Shown piece by piece: positions 60,227 to 64,000 of a stretch of 64,000 nucleotides of DNA. The translations under genes were made by a program, and so were the position numbers. Each line of letters opens with the position of its first letter. Positions within the stretch are counted from its first letter, which is position 1. The notes beneath the pieces were generated by a model. The model ran no database searches. It was given only the letters and a program-made list of their open reading frames with translations, and was not told where the DNA came from. Source of the DNA: Tenacibaculum todarodis (lineage in GTDB: Bacteria > Bacteroidota > Bacteroidia > Flavobacteriales > Flavobacteriaceae); contig NZ_CP018155.1 in assembly GCF_001889045.1 (NCBI RefSeq), positions 677,001 to 741,000 on the forward strand. The letters are read 5' to 3'.

Positions 60227-61054
60227 TTATTTTTGAAACAACTCTTTATTTAGATTATTATCAAATTTTATATCTGACCAATTTACTAATATCCAAGGTT
60301 TATCTGTTACATCTGCATTCCAGTTAGAATTTTTATACCTACGTTTAGTTGGTATTAAAAGACCGTCTATGTTTTCATATGTAAGTTCCATTAAAAGAGG
60401 CTCCGTTTTTTTAAAATCCATAACAGTAAAAAGAAACTGATCTACCAAGTTGGTTTCTTTATTAATATATAGCTGATAGATGTCTTTTGCAGCGTTATCT
60501 TTAGACTCAAAAGTAACTTTAACAATATCGTATTTGAAGTTATTAATAGTTTTTTCACCTAAATGCTCATAATTTAAACCTGGATCTAATAGCTTTTGCA
60601 TCATAGTAAACCAATAGTAATTTGTTGGTCTGTTAAAAGCAACTCTTTTTAAGGCAGTAGTATCGGTAATTAATTGGCCATTATTTTTCAACCAAAACTC
60701 GCTTCCATCATAGCCTTGTTCTATAATTCCCTCTAAGTTTGCTAGAGTTCTTTGGTGTTTATTGTAGTTTCCGTAAGATAATTCTCCATTAAAAATGTAT
60801 TTTTCTGTTGAAACATCAGATTTTCCGTCTGGAGTTTGATAAGTATACGTGTAAACAACATCTTTTTTGTTACTAAGTTTAGTATAATCACCAACTTTTT
60901 GAGTCATTTTATAAACTAATTCATGACCTTTATTTAGGAATGATATTGTGTTTTCTTTTCCTAGATTAGTGGAAGGTTTGTCTATCTGTTTTTCATTTTT
61001 ACATGATGTTAAGGCAAAAAACAAACTTAGAATAAGTATTAAACGATATTTCAT
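60227..61054 (-). CDS. Lipoprotein with LolA-like fold (possibly DUF6503)
   Basis: 275 residues. Lipoprotein signal FALTSC (Cys18). The mature part (YTKLSNKKDVVYTYTYQTPDGKSDVSTEKYIFNGELSYGNY, ... YDIVKVTFES, ... ETNLVDQFLFTVMDFKKTEPLLMELTYENIDGLLIPTKRRYKNSNWNADV) alternates beta strands in the way of LolA/LolB-type lipid-binding barrels. I associate it loosely with DUF6503. Function unknown; probably faces the periplasm. It follows the SpoU gene by 43 bases on the same strand. Confidence 0.6.
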   Translation of the reverse strand: MKYRLILILSLFFALTSCKNEKQIDKPSTNLGKENTISFLNKGHELVYKMTQKVGDYTKLSNKKDVVYTYTYQTPDGKSDVSTEKYIFNGELSYGNYNKHQRTLANLEGIIEQGYDGSEFWLKNNGQLITDTTALKRVAFNRPTNYYWFTMMQKLLDPGLNYEHLGEKTINNFKYDIVKVTFESKDNAAKDIYQLYINKETNLVDQFLFTVMDFKKTEPLLMELTYENIDGLLIPTKRRYKNSNWNADVTDKPWILVNWSDIKFDNNLNKELFQK

Positions 61055-61097
61055 TTTTATTTTAGATTAAAAGGGTTTTATTTTAAAGTTGATTGTT

Positions 61098-61895
61098 TTA
61101 GATGGAAAAATTACGTTGTCTTTTAGCTTCAAACAAAACAATAGCAGCGGCAACAGAAACATTCATAGAATCTATTTGACCTTGCATTGGTATGTTTATA
61201 TTTTGTGTTGCTTTTTCTCTCCAGATTTCAGATAAACCTGTAGCTTCTGTACCAACAACAATTGCGCTTGCTTTGCTATAGTTCTCTTTATGATATTCGT
61301 TAGAGTTTTGCAGTGTAGCACTGTAAATAGCTATATTTTTTTCCTGTAGGAAATTAATAATTTCTTCGGAAGAACCAACCGCAATTTGATTGGTGAATAA
61401 ACACCCAACACTAGAGCGTATTATATTTGGGTTATACATATCCGTTTTAGAATTTGCGATAAACACAGCATCAATATTTGCAGCATCTGCAGTTCTAAGC
61501 ATTGCGCCAATATTACCAGGTTTTTCAATTCCTTCTAAAACTAAAACTAACGGATTTTCGTTTTTAAAAACAATATTGTTTAATGCTAATTCTTTGATTT
61601 TTACAACAGCTAAAACGCCTTCGGTTGTTTCTCTGTATGCTAGTTTTTGATACACTTCTTTAGAAATTTCAATAAACTCTACAGTTGTATTAATGTTGTT
61701 TTTTAATTCTAAAGGAGAAAATAAATCAGCAACAAACAAAAGTGTTTCTATTTCATAATTTCCTTGCATTGCTATAGAGATTTCTCTTTTTCCTTCAACT
61801 AGAAATAACCCCTTTTTCTTACGTTCTCTAGACTTTTCTTGAAGCTTAGTTAAGTCTTTGATGTATGAGTTTTGTATGCTTGTTAGTTTTTTCAT
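61098..61895 (-). CDS. TrmH/SpoU-family RNA methyltransferase (rRNA type)
   Basis: 265 residues. An N-terminal substrate-binding domain (residues 1-95, NSYIKDLTKLQEKSRERKKKGLFLVEGKREI) precedes the SPOUT knot: GIEKPGNIGAMLRTADAANIDAVFIANS, IVVGTEATGLSEIW and IPMQGQIDSMNVSVAAAIVLFEA. The L30e-like N-terminal domain marks the RlmB/TsnR side of the family, so it likely 2'-O-methylates rRNA. The exact nucleotide is not evident. Confidence 0.88.
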   Translation of the reverse strand: MKKLTSIQNSYIKDLTKLQEKSRERKKKGLFLVEGKREISIAMQGNYEIETLLFVADLFSPLELKNNINTTVEFIEISKEVYQKLAYRETTEGVLAVVKIKELALNNIVFKNENPLVLVLEGIEKPGNIGAMLRTADAANIDAVFIANSKTDMYNPNIIRSSVGCLFTNQIAVGSSEEIINFLQEKNIAIYSATLQNSNEYHKENYSKASAIVVGTEATGLSEIWREKATQNINIPMQGQIDSMNVSVAAAIVLFEAKRQRNFSI

Positions 61896-62048
61896 TAGTA
61901 CAAAAATACCTAATTATAGGTAGTTATTAATGTTAATTATTGCTAATATTTGTAATGTCTTTTATAAGTAATTGCTTGTTAAAGAGAGGGAAGAAAATCA
62001 ACTTATTAATAATTGTTTTAGGGGTATGATTATTGATTTTGTTGAATA

Positions 62049-62079
62049 AAAAAAGCTCGGTTTAGTTACCGAGCTTTTT
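62049..62079. terminator. Bidirectional intrinsic terminator
   Basis: AAAAAGCTCGG and CCGAGCTTTTT pair around TTTAGTTA. It ends the amidohydrolase operon on the minus strand. Confidence 0.85.
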
Positions 62080-62082
62080 ATG

Positions 62083-63381
62083 TTATTGATTTTTATATTT
62101 ATCGGAGTAACGTTTCCAAAGTTTAGTTTGGTGTGTTTCTAAACTTAATTTTCTACCGTTAATAAAAGAGTTTGAAACTTTATTAGTTCTCATATCTAAA
62201 GCATCTCCTTCAGAAACAAACAGGGTAGCGTCTTTACCAACTTCTAGAGTTCCGACTTTGTCATCTATTCCTAAAATTTTAGCAGCGTTAGAAGTAATCA
62301 ACTTTAAAGCTTCTTCTTTACCTAAACCATAAGCAGCATATGTTCCGGCATAAAAAGGTGCATTACGTGTACTCATTCGTTCCATGTCGCCTTCCATACC
62401 AATACTAACTGTTATACCTTTGTCAACTAATATTTTAGCAGTTCTATAAGGTAAATCGTAATCTTGATCTTCTGCATTTGGTAATCTATGAGCACGTTCT
62501 AAAACTACAGGAATATTGTTTTTAACTAATAAATCCGCAACTTTATCTGCGTTTCCACCATGTACAATTACAATGTTATTAATACCTGCTTCTTTAGAAA
62601 GTGTTATAGCATCGGTAATTTCTCTTTCCCCACTAACGTGAATAAATAATTTCTGATTTCCGTTAAATAATCCTTTCATAGCTTCAAAAGGTAAGTTCTT
62701 TTCAGATTTATTTCCTTTTAAATATGTTTTAGCTTGTTGTAAATAAGAAGAAAATTTATTTAAGTTTTCCGTATAATTCTTACTTTCTTTTACAACTCTT
62801 GGTTCGCCTGCCCACCATCTTCCAGAATAAGATACGCTACTTGGCCAATTCATATGAATAGCATCATTTTCTTTAACGATTGCGTCTTCCCAGTTCCATG
62901 CGTCTAATTGAACGATAGAAGAAGTTCCAGAAATTGTGCCTCCACGTGGTGTAGTTTGTACAATTAAAACGCCATTTGGACGCATAGATTCTACAACTTT
63001 ACTTTCTGTATTATAGGCAATTATGCTTCTTATGTGTGGATTGTAAGTTCCAATTTCTCGCTCATCAATTGATGCTTTAACGGCATCAACTTCACCTAAA
63101 CCTAAAGTAGTATTTGCTACTATAAATCCAGGATATACATGTTTTCCTTTGGCATCAATTACAGTTCCACGTCTTGCAATTTTTGTAAGTGCATTACCAA
63201 CGTGTGTAATTTTCCCATTAGAAAACATTATTAATGAGTTTTCTATTACTTGTCCATTTCCTAAATGTGCAGTTGCACCTTCAATTGTATAATCTAAAGT
63301 TTGTTTAGGAGCAGGTGTTTGTTGTGCAAATAAACTTCCGATTGAAAGTAAAAAAGCTATTGTATATATATAATTTTTCAT
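62083..63381 (-). CDS. Secreted amidohydrolase-family protein
   Basis: 432 residues. Signal peptide 1-19 (FLLSIGSLFAQQ). The amidohydrolase frame is seen at the start (LGNGQVIENSLIMFSNGKITHVGNA, GKHVYPGFIVANTTLGLGEVDA) and at the end (LGKEEALKLITSNAAKILGIDDKVGTLEVGKDATLFVSEGD). The usual HxH of the PGxIDxHxH motif is replaced by VANTT, so metal binding differs from ordinary amidohydrolases. It probably forms a pair with the upstream amidohydrolase, whose stop is seven bases before this start. Possibly a periplasmic peptidase-like or imidazolonepropionase-like enzyme. Confidence 0.82.
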   Translation of the reverse strand: MKNYIYTIAFLLSIGSLFAQQTPAPKQTLDYTIEGATAHLGNGQVIENSLIMFSNGKITHVGNALTKIARRGTVIDAKGKHVYPGFIVANTTLGLGEVDAVKASIDEREIGTYNPHIRSIIAYNTESKVVESMRPNGVLIVQTTPRGGTISGTSSIVQLDAWNWEDAIVKENDAIHMNWPSSVSYSGRWWAGEPRVVKESKNYTENLNKFSSYLQQAKTYLKGNKSEKNLPFEAMKGLFNGNQKLFIHVSGEREITDAITLSKEAGINNIVIVHGGNADKVADLLVKNNIPVVLERAHRLPNAEDQDYDLPYRTAKILVDKGITVSIGMEGDMERMSTRNAPFYAGTYAAYGLGKEEALKLITSNAAKILGIDDKVGTLEVGKDATLFVSEGDALDMRTNKVSNSFINGRKLSLETHQTKLWKRYSDKYKNQ

Positions 63382-63388
63382 CTTCTGT

Positions 63389-64000
63389 CTATTTTAAAGT
63401 TTCACAATGGAATAATTCTTTCACCTTTTTAGATGGAGGTTGCACTTTACCACCATTAATTTTTTCATGAAGCATCATGTTTTGTAATTTGCTTCTTTCA
63501 GCTTTAATAGCGGCTCTTTTATCTAAATCTGCATCAATATCAAAATAGGTTCTTCCTTCAATAATAGTTTTTAAAGGTTTTGCATATACTGATAAAGGAT
63601 TTGTATTCCATAAAACAACATCGGCATCTTTACCAACTTTTATGCTTCCTACTTTTTTGTCTATATGCAATAATTTCGCAGGGTTAATTGTTACCATTTT
63701 CCATGCTTCCTCTTCAGACATACCACCATATTTAACTGTTTTAGCAGCTTCTTGGTTTAGTCTTCTAGACATTTCTGCATCATCAGAGTTTATTGCAACT
63801 GTTACACCTTGGTTGTGCATAATTGCTGCATTATAAGGTATTGCGTCATTTACTTCGTATTTATAAGCCCACCAATCTGAGAAAGTTGAACCTCCAACAC
63901 CGTGTTCTTTCATTTTATCAGCTACTTTATAGCCTTCTAAAATGTGTGTAAATGTGTTAATGTTAAAGTCGAATTTCTCAGCAACTTTCATTAACATATT
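63389..64000 (-). CDS. Amidohydrolase-family protein (5' part outside window)
   Basis: The frame is open through the right edge, so only about 204 C-terminal residues are visible. They contain HILEGYKVADKMKEHGVGGSTFSDWWAYKYEV, VTVAINSDDAEMSRRLNQEAAKT with the catalytic Asp, and EEEAWKMVTINPAKLLHIDKKVGSIKVGKDADVVLW, the closing signature of metal-dependent amidohydrolases of the imidazolonepropionase type. In operon with the smaller homologue that follows after seven bases. This copy retains the catalytic Asp and is likely the active partner. Confidence 0.85.
   Translation of the reverse strand, partial: NMLMKVAEKFDFNINTFTHILEGYKVADKMKEHGVGGSTFSDWWAYKYEVNDAIPYNAAIMHNQGVTVAINSDDAEMSRRLNQEAAKTVKYGGMSEEEAWKMVTINPAKLLHIDKKVGSIKVGKDADVVLWNTNPLSVYAKPLKTIIEGRTYFDIDADLDKRAAIKAERSKLQNMMLHEKINGGKVQPPSKKVKELFHCETLK

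Overview
The window is a low-GC (roughly 30% by eye) stretch of a bacterial chromosome from the Bacteroidota, almost certainly a marine member of the Flavobacteriaceae. The evidence is the presence of PorX, a fused LpxC-FabZ, a fused ThrA, SatD/DUF3307 and DUF4290 genes, promoters with the Bacteroidota TAnnTTTG -7 element, A-rich leaders in place of Shine-Dalgarno sequences, and a class A RNase P RNA of Bacteroidota style. The genus cannot be settled from this sequence. No rRNA, tRNA, prophage, integron or CRISPR array was seen. Both ends cut a gene: a topoisomerase IV subunit A on the left and an amidohydrolase on the right.

Layout. 1-5.1 kb: topoisomerase C-terminus, an Asp/Glu racemase, a membrane LuxR-type regulator, MscS and AlkB. 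5.3-11.1 kb: a five-gene operon joining a gluconokinase/6-phosphogluconate dehydrogenase fusion, an aberrant Nramp-like transporter, a GntR/FCD repressor, a PL7 alginate lyase and an SDR that is probably an uronate reductase; its promoter overlaps a tandem palindromic operator. 11.2-14.6 kb: vitamin B12 uptake, with a cobalamin riboswitch before a TonB-dependent receptor and a divergent binding lipoprotein. 14.7-16.7 kb: DUF7935-like, DUF3307 and SatD genes, the last preceded by a three-unit 28-bp operator array. 16.7-24.1 kb: UvrD helicase, DUF4290, murA, a broken HNH endonuclease gene, grpE, dnaJ and rnpB. 24.3-29.8 kb: two unrelated aconitases in tandem. 29.9-34.6 kb: small genes (RskA-like lipoprotein, M23 peptidase, sirtuin, TrmH, VOC, DUF1801). 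34.6-36.0 kb: an ApeA-like HEPN protein, the best candidate for antiphage defence. 36.1-41.1 kb: thrABC operon with a threonine/isoleucine-rich leader peptide. 41.2-45.0 kb: DUF4258, alanine dehydrogenase, TsaE and PorX. 45.2-52.2 kb: HD hydrolase, lipid A genes (lpxD, lpxC-fabZ, lpxA), efp, a second lpxD-like gene and sucD. 52.3-64 kb: M16 peptidase, fabG, VWA-like membrane protein, thioesterase, prohibitin, SpoU methyltransferase and two amidohydrolases.

Most of this is housekeeping. The points that most deserve a second look are the thr leader peptide at 41036-41083, the SatD operator array, the operator-controlled alginate operon with an Nramp relative that has lost its metal site, the solitary ApeA-like gene, an orphan promoter with 11-bp operator repeats downstream of the LuxR gene, and a dispersed structured repeat whose two copies show a compensatory base change in the closing stem. 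All functional statements rest on motif recognition by eye; no database search was possible.
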